From the IMG/VR virus record IMGVR_UViG_3300037517_000147, positions 1 through 56,293 of that record: 56,293 nt of DNA; one strand, 5' to 3'. The translations under genes and the position numbers were made by a program. This DNA is from a virus. Every line of letters begins with the position of its first letter. Positions within the stretch are counted from its first letter, which is position 1. Below the pieces are notes generated by a model that searched no databases, was not told the DNA's origin, and saw only the letters and a program-made list of their open reading frames with translations. This document shows, piece after piece, positions 47,652 to 55,598 of this stretch.

Positions 47652-47997
47652 TTGTTCCTCCTTTCAATGATTCCAATGTTTCTCTATCCAGCACCAAGCA
47701 GAAGTACGTCTCGCTCACGCGCCAGCCAATGTCATCAAAGTCTGCCGACATGGGGTTGACGTAGACAGACAGTTTTTGCAGTCGCGCCTCGTGTTCAAGC
47801 AATTGGTTGGACGCCGCGAGGATCATTGCCATCTTCGTTTTGAGCGGGTCAGGCAATGTGTCCTCGTCGTAGTACCGCACCAAGCCATCAGCCACATAGA
47901 CGATGTATCGGTCCTCGATTCTGCGCAGAGGGACCCGTATGAGGTCCCACTTCCTTGGGTGAACAACAGGGCTTAGGTGTCCAATCAAGTGGAGCAT
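47599..47997 (-). CDS. Conserved phage protein, unknown function
   Basis: A 132-residue protein: LIGHLSPVVHPRKWDLIRVP, LRRIEDRYIVYVADGLVRYY, DPLKTKMAMILAASNQLLEH, and IGWRVSETYFCLVLDRETLE, with a Gly/Gln/Ser-rich end. The start may be the ATG at 47997 or a GTG at 48012; neither has a strong ribosome site and both overlap the upstream gene. It appears to be a small alpha/beta protein. The disordered C-terminal 25 residues are also the region that overlaps the VRR-NUC gene. Confidence 0.72.
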   Translation of the reverse strand: MLHLIGHLSPVVHPRKWDLIRVPLRRIEDRYIVYVADGLVRYYDEDTLPDPLKTKMAMILAASNQLLEHEARLQKLSVYVNPMSADFDDIGWRVSETYFCLVLDRETLESLKGGTSGTDTRGQSQGQDQGDS

Positions 47998-48899
47998 GGG
48001 GTAACCATCCACACATGGTCGTAGTGGGTTGGAGACGTGTTGTAGAAGAACACCGAGTCGAGCGATGCGTCATAGGCATCTGTGGTGGGCAAGACACCGC
48101 AATTGCGCCCGTGGTTCTCGTACGCGACTTTCACCATAGTCATCAGCGGGATGAGTTCTGGCACTTGCTCATACGAGCGATAGCGACTGAAACTTTGCAT
48201 TGCGTGACATCCTACGACTCCATCAACTGATTTGGTTAACTTGTACTTGCCGATCAGGTAGTCGCCAAACTCGTCCACACCGATCATCCAGTACGGGTTG
48301 AAGAACATGCGGTCAGCTTCTTCAACCTTGACCTTCCTTACTCTATCAGCTTCTTCGTATTTGTCAAGAACTGATTGACATTTATTTTGGTCTACTTTCA
48401 CCCACTCACTATTAGGATTTCTACCTAGAGCCATCAACAAAAGGGCGTGTGTCTCATCGGCGGTGAACTCGCTTATCTTCCTGCTCTCGCCCAATGATTT
48501 CTTAAGAATCTCTTGGGCAGTGCCTACTTGCTTGGCCTTCCTCGTCTCCATATCAATCGCGGCGGGGATGATCTTGCACCGGGACAGCGTAGCAACCAGC
48601 GATGAGATTTTCCCGCTACGGATAGTCTCTTTGTCCTCTCGGCTATTGCCACGCTCCTTGGAGTAGAACGGTGAGCGGAAGCAGTACGTAGGCTTGTCGT
48701 CGATTGTCTTGATAAACACTTTGCCGACAGCGATGCCGTTGCTGTGACCGAGCAGCCACGCACCAGCGACATTGCGGATGACCTTCAGGCCGAACTTGAA
48801 TTGGAGTTCACGCACCAATGGAAACAAAGGTGAGTTGTACAGTTCTTGGTACATTGCCTCATCACGAAAGTGCTCAATAAAAAATCTTTCTGCTGTCAT
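47985..48899 (-). CDS. Conserved early phage protein, 304 residues, unknown function
   Basis: The protein starts TAERFFIEHFRDEAMYQELY and has LKVIRNVAGAWLLGHSNGIA, VGKVFIKTIDDKPTYCFRSP, FYSKERGNSREDKETIRSGK, and later YWMIGVDEFGDYLIGKYKLT and SFSRYRSYEQVPELIPLM. It looks like a mixed alpha/beta globular protein with no clear enzyme motif. Upstream and downstream genes overlap it by 4 and 13 nt. Together with the 338-residue gene at 49093 it is one of two mid-sized unknown proteins inside the early operon. Confidence 0.78.
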   Translation of the reverse strand: MTAERFFIEHFRDEAMYQELYNSPLFPLVRELQFKFGLKVIRNVAGAWLLGHSNGIAVGKVFIKTIDDKPTYCFRSPFYSKERGNSREDKETIRSGKISSLVATLSRCKIIPAAIDMETRKAKQVGTAQEILKKSLGESRKISEFTADETHALLLMALGRNPNSEWVKVDQNKCQSVLDKYEEADRVRKVKVEEADRMFFNPYWMIGVDEFGDYLIGKYKLTKSVDGVVGCHAMQSFSRYRSYEQVPELIPLMTMVKVAYENHGRNCGVLPTTDAYDASLDSVFFYNTSPTHYDHVWMVTPCST

Positions 48900-49096
48900 T
48901 TCATCTCTCCTTCAATAAACTCAACGGGACGCTGCAAGGTCTTGACCTTGTAGCCTAGCTGCATGATTCGTCTGATGTTCTGCTCAGTCAAAGTCGTCGT
49001 ACCCGCAATGCTGGCAAACACCTTTGCGCCCTCGCAGTACGGATAGAACTTCGTCTGCCCATAGACATCCCGAATCTCGACTGTGATTTCTCTCAT
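48896..49096 (-). CDS. Small early phage protein
   Basis: A 66-residue protein: MREITVEIRDVYGQTKFYPY, CEGAKVFASIAGTTTLTEQN and IRRIMQLGYKVKTLQRPVEF. The layout YGxxKFYPxCExAxxFAxIAGTxTLT is familiar from short phage and plasmid proteins of unknown role. The ATG at 49096 lies in an ATGA overlap with the preceding stop, which fixes the start over a longer upstream frame. Confidence 0.8.
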   Translation of the reverse strand: MREITVEIRDVYGQTKFYPYCEGAKVFASIAGTTTLTEQNIRRIMQLGYKVKTLQRPVEFIEGEMK

Positions 49097-50109
49097 GTGT
49101 ACTGCTCCACTTCTTTGCCATCGACGATGACCTTCATACCCCAATCGCCCCCCGGTATGTCGTCACCCATTCGATATGTGATCTCCTTGAAGATTTCTGG
49201 GTTTTGCACGTAGATGTCTTTGACGAGCCTGCGCTTGACCGGCATGAACAGTTCGTCATAGGCAGAGTACTCATCGTTAGACCTTGGCCCAAGCGAACGC
49301 CCAACAGCGCGGTACAGAATCCGACCGACCCCGTAGCCAAGCGTGAACCAGACGAACGCATCAAGCGGCGCGTCGTTTATGCGTTTCTCGCCTTCAAGGA
49401 AGCACGAGTCCTGAAAGACGTCGCCGTAGTGGTCAGGGGCTTTCTTCTCCTCTAAAAGCTGCTGTGCCATATCTATCACTTGCGCAATGCTCATCGCCTT
49501 GAGCATCACCTCCGAGACCTTGAAGAAGTGCGCGTACTCGGCTATGGCGAACTTCGATTTCTTGCGGTCCACTTGGCTGACAACAATCTCATACGGCTTG
49601 ATGGGCCGCATGGTCAGCGCGTTGACGCGCATCCCACGATAGACCGGATAGGTTCTGTGCCCACCATCCATCCTGCTTCTAAATATCATTCCACCCTTGC
49701 GTGAATTCGTAGAGAACCATCCCCCACGAAACCTGTCTGATAAGAACATCCTGTCACCCTGACCGTACCCATTGGCGTTGAACTCAAACTCGCCCTCGGG
49801 TGTCTCGCCCGGATACACCGTACCCACGATGCGCGGTCGCGCCACGTATGTGTAGTACCCATCCGCAGCTTGTCCAATCGACGCATTTTTGTTCGCCTTC
49901 TTCATGGCATCGGCTTGCTCCTCCGTCAGCTTCTGCGTGTGCCAATCCTGTCCGTACACGATGTCAAAGACCTTCTTGCCGTCTTCCTCTCGCACAAGAA
50001 AGTATTTCCTGTTCTGCCGTCTAGTCAACAGGGGGAACCTGTTTGTCGATCCACGGTACGGTGCATTTGAAAGTGTGGCCCTCGTGAGCCGGTCATAACT
50101 CAGGTTCAT
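49093..50109 (-). CDS. Conserved early phage protein, 338 residues, unknown function
   Basis: The N-terminus is basic (RLTRATLSNAPYRGSTNRFP, LLTRRQNRKYFLVREEDGKK), followed by FEFNANGYGQGDRMFLSDRF, RGGWFSTNSRKGGMIFRSRM and DGGHRTYPVYRGMRVNALTM, then a helical C-terminal half (FFKVSEVMLKAMSIAQVIDM). The Arg/Gly-rich middle could bind nucleic acid. No family can be assigned. It follows the VWA protein block and overlaps its neighbours. Confidence 0.78.
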   Translation of the reverse strand: MNLSYDRLTRATLSNAPYRGSTNRFPLLTRRQNRKYFLVREEDGKKVFDIVYGQDWHTQKLTEEQADAMKKANKNASIGQAADGYYTYVARPRIVGTVYPGETPEGEFEFNANGYGQGDRMFLSDRFRGGWFSTNSRKGGMIFRSRMDGGHRTYPVYRGMRVNALTMRPIKPYEIVVSQVDRKKSKFAIAEYAHFFKVSEVMLKAMSIAQVIDMAQQLLEEKKAPDHYGDVFQDSCFLEGEKRINDAPLDAFVWFTLGYGVGRILYRAVGRSLGPRSNDEYSAYDELFMPVKRRLVKDIYVQNPEIFKEITYRMGDDIPGGDWGMKVIVDGKEVEQYT

Positions 50110-50398
50110 TTCGCTCTCCTTCTTTCGTTAGATCGTCCATCCATGACAGCACATCGCGCCACATGTCTCTGGACATGGTTTCAGCCTCTAGTTCCTTCAG
50201 CGCGTGGAAGTGCGCAGCGGGGCCGTAGGCATCGATGAGAAACTCAGCAATTTGCTTCGTTATGCGTGCCCTGCGCGGGTCAGTAGCGTTGGGGTCATCC
50301 ATGTGTATCTTCCTGCCTTTCTCAACAGCGTTCAGGTACGCAAGATGCTCGTACATTCGCGCTATGAGGGCCTCGACTGAGTCAGTCATCTCTGACAT
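50093..50398 (-). CDS. Small helical early protein
   Basis: A 101-residue helical protein: SEMTDSVEALIARMYEHLAY, LNAVEKGRKIHMDDPNATDP, RARITKQIAEFLIDAYGPAA and RDMWRDVLSWMDDLTKEGER. Starts are ambiguous: ATG at 50398 or 50389, both inside the end of the VWA gene, and neither with a strong ribosome site. It lies directly after the VWA/metallopeptidase gene and may belong to that group. Confidence 0.68.
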   Translation of the reverse strand: MSEMTDSVEALIARMYEHLAYLNAVEKGRKIHMDDPNATDPRRARITKQIAEFLIDAYGPAAHFHALKELEAETMSRDMWRDVLSWMDDLTKEGERNEPEL

Positions 50399-51692
50399 GG
50401 ACAACTTTCGATCCACTTGGGGGTGAGAAGCTAAAGTTCTGCGTCACCATCCACAGGGTTGGGCTGCTGATGTTCCACTTGACGTTGTCCTCGACGTAGC
50501 CGTCAGTGAACATGATGACGCACTCAGCTTGCAGCTTTTCCTTGTTGATGTAGTCAGCCACGCACCCAGCGTGAGTACCACCACCGCCTTGCGGCTTGAG
50601 CAGACCCGCGATGTTCTGGTAGTTGTCTTTGAAGACTTGCTCACCATGCACAGCCGTGTCCCACCACAACACCCGAACCTTCTCGGGCGCACAAAGGTCG
50701 CAGATAGATACCAGTTCTGAGGCGAACTCAGTAAGCTGCTGCAAACCAATCGAGCCTGATGTGTCGATGGCGATGATGACCTCACCGATAGTCTCGTTCT
50801 CCACGCTTGGCAGATAAATGTCGTTAGCCATCTGCCGCTTATTGAGACGGCGCCAGGTGAACTCGTCCTTGCCCTTCATGGATGAAGACACAAAGTCACG
50901 CAGGGCCTCGCGCCAATCGACCTTCGGCTTGAGCAACTCTGAGATGACACGGGGCACTTTCGCACCCATGCGCCCAGCCAGCATTCCACCCTCACGCAGA
51001 GCCTTGTCTATCGCATCGTTGATCTCTTTGACTTCCTCGTGACTCATGCCGTCAAGCATCTTGTCAAAGTCATGCTCGTCTTGCTGAGAGATGTCATAGG
51101 TCTTGCCGTTGACTGTGACGGTGTCCCACTCGTCGCCATTGCCTTGACCTCCACCCTCCGGTGGATCGCTACCTTGGTCGTCGCCTTCACCCTTCTGGCC
51201 CTTCTGACCCTTCTGGCCTTTCGGTGGTTTGGGGCACGGCTTGGCGTGTTGCTTGAGATAGTTGTAGACCTCGCGCATCGACCAGTTGTGAAACATATCA
51301 TCATGCACAGCACCATCAGGCAGGCGCACGATAGGCTCGGATGAACCACCGATTGTTCCTTTGATGTTCTCAATGATGTCGTTGACAACAAAGTCGGCCG
51401 CAAGGTTCGCCATCTTCGCGTTCTCTTTGAACATGCCCCGACCATAGGGAACCTGCTTGAGCGCCACGTGCAGGTTCTCGTGCAGGATCAGACCTCGACA
51501 CTTGGCCTCGTCGGTGATCGTCTCCAAGAACGTCCTGCTGTAGCGTTTGTTTATGCCATCGGTGTATGCGGTGAACGCCGCATCGACCACCTCGCTCGTG
51601 CCCATGAGCATCACGCCCGAGTACAGCGCCGTCTCTGGATGCTTCATCAGCGCAACGTGTGCGCGTTTGACTCGTGTCTCTTGCTTCGACAT
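50382..51692 (-). CDS. VWA-like metallopeptidase-domain protein (DUF2201/CobT-like), MoxR partner
   Basis: A 436-residue protein. N-terminal DUF2201-type domain with an HExxH-like ILHENLHVAL (His71, Glu72, His75). A Lys/Gly/Gln-rich linker follows (KPPKGQKGQKGQKGEGDD, about 155-185). The C-terminal VWA-like domain has the MIDAS pattern AIDTSGSIG (Asp310 to Ser314), a Thr in GGGGTHAG and MFTDGYVED. Proteins of this type act as partners of MoxR/CbbQ AAA+ ATPases in metal insertion or protein remodelling. The ATG at 51692 has AAGGAGGT seven bases upstream, a near-perfect ribosome site. Confidence 0.88.
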   Translation of the reverse strand: MSKQETRVKRAHVALMKHPETALYSGVMLMGTSEVVDAAFTAYTDGINKRYSRTFLETITDEAKCRGLILHENLHVALKQVPYGRGMFKENAKMANLAADFVVNDIIENIKGTIGGSSEPIVRLPDGAVHDDMFHNWSMREVYNYLKQHAKPCPKPPKGQKGQKGQKGEGDDQGSDPPEGGGQGNGDEWDTVTVNGKTYDISQQDEHDFDKMLDGMSHEEVKEINDAIDKALREGGMLAGRMGAKVPRVISELLKPKVDWREALRDFVSSSMKGKDEFTWRRLNKRQMANDIYLPSVENETIGEVIIAIDTSGSIGLQQLTEFASELVSICDLCAPEKVRVLWWDTAVHGEQVFKDNYQNIAGLLKPQGGGGTHAGCVADYINKEKLQAECVIMFTDGYVEDNVKWNISSPTLWMVTQNFSFSPPSGSKVVHVRDD

Positions 51693-51693
51693 A

Positions 51694-51879
51694 TCAGACC
51701 TCCTTGAACTCAAATGAATCTTCCGACTCGATTACTTTCATCTTGCCCTTGGCAATGCGATGGAGCAGTTCAGCAGTCAAGAACTTGTGCATTCTTAGAT
51801 CATGCTTGGACTGCTGCCATGCTGCCGTTGCTGCAATTGCCCAAATGAAAAGGGCGATCTCTGTCATGGTGACTTCCAT
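51694..51879 (-). CDS. Small membrane protein between MoxR and VWA genes
   Basis: A 61-residue protein with one N-terminal membrane segment (TEIALFIWAIAATAAWQQ) and a charged cytoplasmic-type tail (RMHKFLTAELLHRIAKGKMK, ESEDSFEFKEV). It starts 27 nt after a leader hairpin, with GGAAGGAAG upstream, and ends 1 nt before the VWA start region. Its place suggests that it could anchor the AAA+/VWA complex at the membrane, which is inference. Confidence 0.72.
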   Translation of the reverse strand: MEVTMTEIALFIWAIAATAAWQQSKHDLRMHKFLTAELLHRIAKGKMKVIESEDSFEFKEV

Positions 51880-51906
51880 GTCACTTCCTTCCTTCGTTGA
51901 TTAGGA

Positions 51907-51924
51907 CCCCACGTGACCGTGGGG
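51907..51924 (-). promoter_or_regulatory. Leader hairpin, CCAYG-N4-CGTGG family
   Basis: Arms CCCCACG (51907-51913) and CGTGGGG (51918-51924), 7 bp perfect, loop TGAC on the + strand (GTCA on the transcript). It begins 6 nt after the end of the MoxR gene and ends 27 nt before the ATG of the membrane protein gene. Confidence 0.85.
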
Positions 51925-51930
51925 CGATAC

Positions 51931-53064
51931 TCAGAACATCTCGTGGTTGTTCTTGGCCCACTCAGCAATCTTCTGGTTGTTCCGCGCCAAGCGCAGCGCC
52001 TTGGGCGAGCGCATCATCATGGTGAAGAACACAGCCTGAACCTCGTGAGAGGGAATACGCTCGACGAACAGCATGAACTTGGTCAACTCGTCCTGTGTCG
52101 TCAGCACATCTACTGCCTGAAACATAATCATCAACTGCGCGCTGACGTCCTTGGGAATCTCAATAGACTCCGGCGTCTTGATGATGTCCTTCACATCAGT
52201 CAGAGACTTCTCAAGCGAGAGGAACGCCGCCATGTCCCCGGCTGCTGCCGCACCGATAGTGCCAGCCAGCGCCACCTTCGTAGCGTTCTCGCCCAGCGTG
52301 TCACGGTTACGGACGATGACGTCTGCCTTCGCCAACGAGCGGGGAGAGACAAACGAGAGACTCGTCATTGACGGCTTGAAGATGTACGGGTTGTCCTTCT
52401 GCTCATCGCCTTCGACATACGATGCCAAGCAACGGGGGAACATAGAGACCCACGCACGGATGACACGAGAGATACCGTTCTCCGATGCCCATGCCAACCA
52501 CTCGTCAGGCGTAGGCTTTGCCATGCGCACGATGCACACGCGATTGCCCGCATGAGCCAGCATGTTGTCGCCCACGCCGTCCGATGCGTTGTTAGATGTT
52601 GCAAAGACCATAGACTTCCTGCCGTCAGCACCCACAGGCAGAGGCACATCGCCAGCCATACGCTCAAGCATCAGTCGGGTGAAGATGACCTGAAGCAGCT
52701 TGGGTGACTTCATGAACTCGTCGAGCAGGATGACCTTGGGCTTGGGGTCAGACAGATTGAACAGTGTCGAGACGTAGTACTCCAACTGCTTGGTGGCATG
52801 GTTGGGAATAGTCATACCAATGTCCGACATGTCCTTGACGGGGCAGTCGACGTAGATGTAGTCGTACTTGTCACCCTCGATGCTCGTGCCATCGGCAGGG
52901 GAGCGCCACTTGTCGCCATTGTCAGCGGCGATCATCGCCAAGAGGGATGTCTTGCCACAGCCCGGCTCGGACTGAATGACCGGAGTTAGCTCTCCACTGA
53001 TAAGTGGAATCAGAGTACGCAACTCTTTGATGGTGACGGTGTTGACGAATTGAACTTTAGACAT
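51931..53064 (-). CDS. MoxR/CbbQ-like AAA+ ATPase
   Basis: A 377-residue ATPase. Walker A is SEPGCGKTS (Gly35 to Thr39), Walker B VILLDEFMKS (Asp115, Glu116), and sensor 1 is in SMVFATSNNASDGVGDNM. The second half is helical with FKPSMTSLSFVSPRSLAKAD, where SPRSL is the sensor 2-type Arg. MoxR proteins remodel partner proteins and usually pair with VWA proteins; the VWA gene is two genes downstream. It is preceded by the DUF3150-like gene, giving a three-gene set known from other mobile elements. Confidence 0.9.
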   Translation of the reverse strand: MSKVQFVNTVTIKELRTLIPLISGELTPVIQSEPGCGKTSLLAMIAADNGDKWRSPADGTSIEGDKYDYIYVDCPVKDMSDIGMTIPNHATKQLEYYVSTLFNLSDPKPKVILLDEFMKSPKLLQVIFTRLMLERMAGDVPLPVGADGRKSMVFATSNNASDGVGDNMLAHAGNRVCIVRMAKPTPDEWLAWASENGISRVIRAWVSMFPRCLASYVEGDEQKDNPYIFKPSMTSLSFVSPRSLAKADVIVRNRDTLGENATKVALAGTIGAAAAGDMAAFLSLEKSLTDVKDIIKTPESIEIPKDVSAQLMIMFQAVDVLTTQDELTKFMLFVERIPSHEVQAVFFTMMMRSPKALRLARNNQKIAEWAKNNHEMF

Positions 53065-53117
53065 GATGAAAAACTTTCTTGACTGAGGTTGAACTTAGAA
53101 CAACGAAAATCGCCTAT

Positions 53118-54047
53118 TCAGACGCATTGAAACGAACCGAACTTGGACAGGATACTGTCCACATCCTCCTTGACTGCCGAGCGCACAGCGTCCGACTCGC
53201 GGATCGTCTCTGCATCAATGCCAGACAAGGCTTTCTCCAATGACGCACGTGCTTCCTCCAGGGCAGGGTCGTCGGTCAGGTTGAACTCTTTGAATGACTC
53301 GCACATCTCTTTGGCTTTCTGGATGGTCGTGTCGTAAATCTTGCGCTTCTTGATCTTGGTCTCGCCCGTGTTGTCGTCGATACCAAGCTCGTCGTAGCCA
53401 CAGCAATGGCTAATGGATTTCATAACATCGATGAACCTTGATTGCTGCTCCATCATCACGTGGGACACTATTTCCTCAGCTTGAGACTTGTAGGTCTCGA
53501 ACAAATCGTCAGCAATGTCCTGCGCGATGGTGCATCGGAAATCGTTCATGGGGACTTCGCTCACGAAAAGGCGCAGGCCGAACTTAGATGCCAGTGCCGC
53601 ACGGCTAGGGTAGTCGTTGCGGTCGAACATGTCGCCAAGCCCAGCAGCCTTGAACGCCATGTCGCTGACGATGTTGTCGTAGTCGTTGAGGAAGCTGACC
53701 AGCAGGGATTGAAATGTCTGCTCGTGGCTGTTGTACTCACGCTTGAACCGCTCAAGGTTGACTGAGGGCAGATAGTCTTGGCTATTGTTCCACCGATACG
53801 TGGACCGCTTAACCCAGTTGTAGATGGTCTGCCGATAGTTCACCAGCGCCTTGTGCTTGGGATGGTCAGCCAGCAGGTTTTTGGTGTACTTGCCCGCGTT
53901 CTGGTTGGCGTTCTTTGCACCGGCAATTTCATTGCTGATGCCACGGTCTTGCTTCGTTGCAGACCACACATTCACGTCCACGCTCACGAGGACACCCGAG
54001 GTTGCCAAGCTGATGATGTGCTTGGGCTTTTGCAGTTCCATGTTCAT
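53118..54047 (-). CDS. DUF3150-like protein of the MoxR/VWA group
   Basis: A 309-residue protein: ISLATSGVLVSVDVNVWSAT, NANQNAGKYTKNLLADHPKH, YNWVKRSTYRWNNSQDYLPS, FQSLLVSFLNDYDNIVSDMA, FKAAGLGDMFDRNDYPSRAA and FGLRLFVSEVPMNDFR. This order resembles DUF3150 proteins, which are encoded next to AAA and CobT/VWA genes in plasmids and integrative elements. It is the first gene after the promoter at 54132-54160 and a leader hairpin. The ribosome site is GGAG six bases before the ATG. The biochemical role is unknown. Confidence 0.8.
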   Translation of the reverse strand: MNMELQKPKHIISLATSGVLVSVDVNVWSATKQDRGISNEIAGAKNANQNAGKYTKNLLADHPKHKALVNYRQTIYNWVKRSTYRWNNSQDYLPSVNLERFKREYNSHEQTFQSLLVSFLNDYDNIVSDMAFKAAGLGDMFDRNDYPSRAALASKFGLRLFVSEVPMNDFRCTIAQDIADDLFETYKSQAEEIVSHVMMEQQSRFIDVMKSISHCCGYDELGIDDNTGETKIKKRKIYDTTIQKAKEMCESFKEFNLTDDPALEEARASLEKALSGIDAETIRESDAVRSAVKEDVDSILSKFGSFQCV

Positions 54048-54071
54048 GGTTTTCTCCAGTTGGTTTCAAAT

Positions 54072-54087
54072 TCCACGTCACCGTGGA
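54072..54087 (-). promoter_or_regulatory. Leader hairpin, CCAYG-N4-CGTGG family
   Basis: Arms TCCACG (54072-54077) and CGTGGA (54082-54087), transcript loop GTGA, which is a GNRA tetraloop. It lies about 38 nt after the predicted start of transcription and ends 24 nt before the ATG of the DUF3150-like gene. Confidence 0.85.
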
Positions 54088-54131
54088 CAGCTAACTAAGG
54101 CTGTTGATAGGTCGCCTTCCCACCAGCCATT

Positions 54132-54161
54132 AGTATAACACTACTTGACATTTGAGTCAAG
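54132..54161 (-). promoter_or_regulatory. Early promoter 2 with operator palindrome
   Basis: On the - strand: -35 TTGACT (54160-54155), 17-base spacer, -10 TATACT (54137-54132) with a TG one base upstream (extended -10). The start would be near 54125. The -35 box lies within CTTGAC-ATTTGA-GTCAAG (54144-54161), an inverted repeat shared with the other early promoter. This should be a strong sigma70-type promoter under repressor or activator control. Confidence 0.88.
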
Positions 54162-54178
54162 CGATTCACTCAGGTTTT

Positions 54179-54280
54179 TTAGCCAGCCCTCCAGAAGAAA
54201 ACATCCAGCAGGATGACGATGAGTGCCAGCAAGAGTACAAGGAACAAAACGCGCTCGACGATCTCAGCATTAGTCTTCAT
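54179..54280 (-). CDS. 33-residue single-pass membrane protein
   Basis: A tiny gene with GGGAGG seven bases before its ATG, which overlaps the stop of the preceding gene (ATGA). The product is MKTNAEIVERVLFLVLLALI then VILLDVFFWRAG: a short polar head, one strong membrane helix and a basic end. It closes the operon of the first early promoter and lies just upstream of promoter 2. Tiny early membrane proteins are often used against host functions or for superinfection exclusion; here that is only a suggestion. Confidence 0.72.
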   Translation of the reverse strand: MKTNAEIVERVLFLVLLLALIVILLDVFFWRAG

Positions 54281-54603
54281 TCCCATGCCTCCCTTCTCAC
54301 TTGCAAATGCGCGTTGAGCACCATGTGGATGTCATACGCGCCACTGTTACGCCCGAACCCCTGCGCATCGGCATACGCACGGGCCTCTACCTCTGAGTCA
54401 AAGAACCCATAGACCTGAGTCGGTGAATTGGGGAAGTAGTCAACGATGACCCACTTGCCTGTTTCTTCATCCGTGGTGTTGTTGTCCATCATGGCGTCAT
54501 ACTCTCGCCACGCCTTGCATGTGGGGCAGTCGGGGTCGTGGTCGGGGCAGCGTTCGCCCCAATAGGACTCCACGGCTTCGTGGATTGCACTTTTATCGGT
54601 CAC
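54277..54603 (-). CDS. Early protein with putative zinc motif, unknown function
   Basis: A 108-residue protein: AIHEAVESYWGERCPDHDPD, CPTCKAWREYDAMMDNNTTD (a Cys/His cluster C-x2-H-x3-C-x2-C), ETGKWVIVDYFPNSPTQVYG and FFDSEVEARAYADAQGFGRN. The second half looks like a small alpha/beta domain. The start is GTG in a GTGA overlap with the NinX-like gene. Small zinc proteins cluster in this operon. Confidence 0.75.
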   Translation of the reverse strand: MTDKSAIHEAVESYWGERCPDHDPDCPTCKAWREYDAMMDNNTTDEETGKWVIVDYFPNSPTQVYGFFDSEVEARAYADAQGFGRNSGAYDIHMVLNAHLQVRREAWE

Positions 54604-54947
54604 TTCAGTTCCTCCGGTATCTCAATCTCATCGCCCAGCTTGCTTGCCACGTAGCAGCGCATCGCTGCGATCAGTGGCGTGGGGCCGTACTCATAGGCTA
54701 TGGAGACACCTTTTAGATCAAACATCTCGGCCCTCCACAACGTGTCCGTTTCATTAGGGCGGTCAAACGTAAGCTCGACCTCCTCCCGCTCAATGACCGG
54801 GCCACCGTGTGCCCAGTCGGTTGCTGGTGAAAAGCCGGGGCCGTATTCCCCAGCATCCAGATCGCCCTGCTCCCAGACGATGCCCTCACACTTTGCCGCC
54901 AGCCAGTTAAGCTGGCGCGGTGTTGCTTCACTTGTCTTGATCATCAT
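54600..54947 (-). CDS. NinX/DUF2591-like protein
   Basis: A 115-residue protein: KTSEATPRQLNWLAAKCEGI, YGPGFSPATDWAHGGPVIER, WRAEMFDLKGVSIAYEYGPT and PLIAAMRCYVASKLGDEIEI, ending PEEL. This is the DUF2591 (NinX) pattern: L-x-W-x-A-A, YxPxxDWxxGGPxIE, GPTPLxAAMRCxVxxxxGxExxVP. NinX belongs to the nin region of lambdoid phages and its function is unknown. GGAG lies nine bases before the first of two adjacent ATG codons. Confidence 0.87.
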   Translation of the reverse strand: MMIKTSEATPRQLNWLAAKCEGIVWEQGDLDAGEYGPGFSPATDWAHGGPVIEREEVELTFDRPNETDTLWRAEMFDLKGVSIAYEYGPTPLIAAMRCYVASKLGDEIEIPEELK

Positions 54948-55113
54948 TTGCTTTCTCCTCAACGAATTCAATATCCCATGCGGCGTCCTCGTACTTGTAG
55001 TCGCCATGCTCGATCTCCTCCCATGCCTTGTCCTTGGCTTGGTCGGCATCTTCCGCTTCGATGGTCAGCACGATGTAACTCGTGCGGCGCAGTTCAACTT
55101 CAAAAGTTTTCAT
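54928..55113 (-). CDS. Small acidic early protein
   Basis: A 61-residue protein: MKTFEVELRRTSYIVLTIEA, EDADQAKDKAWEEIEHGDYK and YEDAAWDIEFVEEKANDDQD. It has a beta-alpha-beta layout with a very acidic C-terminus. This F-x-V-x-x-x-R-x-x-Y-x-x-x-x-V-E-A-x-D-x-x-x-A pattern is common in small phage proteins of unknown role. It overlaps its neighbours by 20 and 4 nt. Acidic early proteins sometimes mimic DNA, which is speculation here. Confidence 0.78.
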   Translation of the reverse strand: MKTFEVELRRTSYIVLTIEAEDADQAKDKAWEEIEHGDYKYEDAAWDIEFVEEKANDDQDK

Positions 55114-55328
55114 CGCACCAGCCCTCCCTTGTTGTTGATGCCCTTGAGGTCATCGAGGTTTGTGCAGAGGAAGTAATTGCTCTTGTGCATCGGGACGATG
55201 GTTCGCACCACGTTACGGGCAATGGTCTCGCCGCAGTCTTTGCACCACTTGTAGCCAAGCATCCACCTGCCGGTGGGGAACTCGTCGCCGCAGACGCGGC
55301 ACTCAGGGGTGTGGTCAATATCAGTCAT
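55110..55328 (-). CDS. Zinc-finger-like small early protein
   Basis: A 72-residue protein with two Cys pairs: ECRVCGDEFPTGRWMLGYKW and CKDCGETIARNVVRTIVPMH, then KSNYFLCTNLDDLKGINNKG. The paired CxxC motifs 17 residues apart form a classic zinc ribbon. The ATG at 55328 has TTGGAG seven bases upstream, the same leader string (TTGGAGAATC) as the gene at 55383. A longer upstream frame would need a TTG. A regulatory or nucleic-acid-binding role is likely but unproven. Confidence 0.82.
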   Translation of the reverse strand: MTDIDHTPECRVCGDEFPTGRWMLGYKWCKDCGETIARNVVRTIVPMHKSNYFLCTNLDDLKGINNKGGLVR

Positions 55329-55382
55329 GGGATTCTCCAATGAGGTTAAGGTCTATGTTTTGGTCTTATGTATCGGTCAAAG

Positions 55383-55598
55383 TCAAATTTCAGCGGGGGC
55401 AGGGGTCCTTCCTTCGTTGAGTTCAAAGTACGTGTCCATGTTGACCGGCATGCGCTGGACCCAGAACGGCATGGGGTCAGGCGAGAACTTCTCGGCCTCG
55501 TTGCACAGCCAGCAGTCGTGGTGTGCGAGTTCTTCATCGGCATAGGCCTCGATGGGTGTGCCGCCGTCCATCAGGATGTAAACGATGTACTGGTTCAT
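55383..55598 (-). CDS. Small early protein, unknown function
   Basis: A 71-residue protein: MNQYIVYILMDGGTPIEAYA, DEELAHHDCWLCNEAEKFSP, DPMPFWVQRMPVNMDTYFEL and NEGRTPAPAEI. It has a single CWLC pair with a preceding His-His. The ATG at 55598 has TTTTTGGAG upstream and follows a leader hairpin by 25 nt. It resembles small phage proteins with a Y-x-V-Y-x-x-x-x-x-G-x-P-x-x-A-Y start; no role is known. Confidence 0.77.
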   Translation of the reverse strand: MNQYIVYILMDGGTPIEAYADEELAHHDCWLCNEAEKFSPDPMPFWVQRMPVNMDTYFELNEGRTPAPAEI

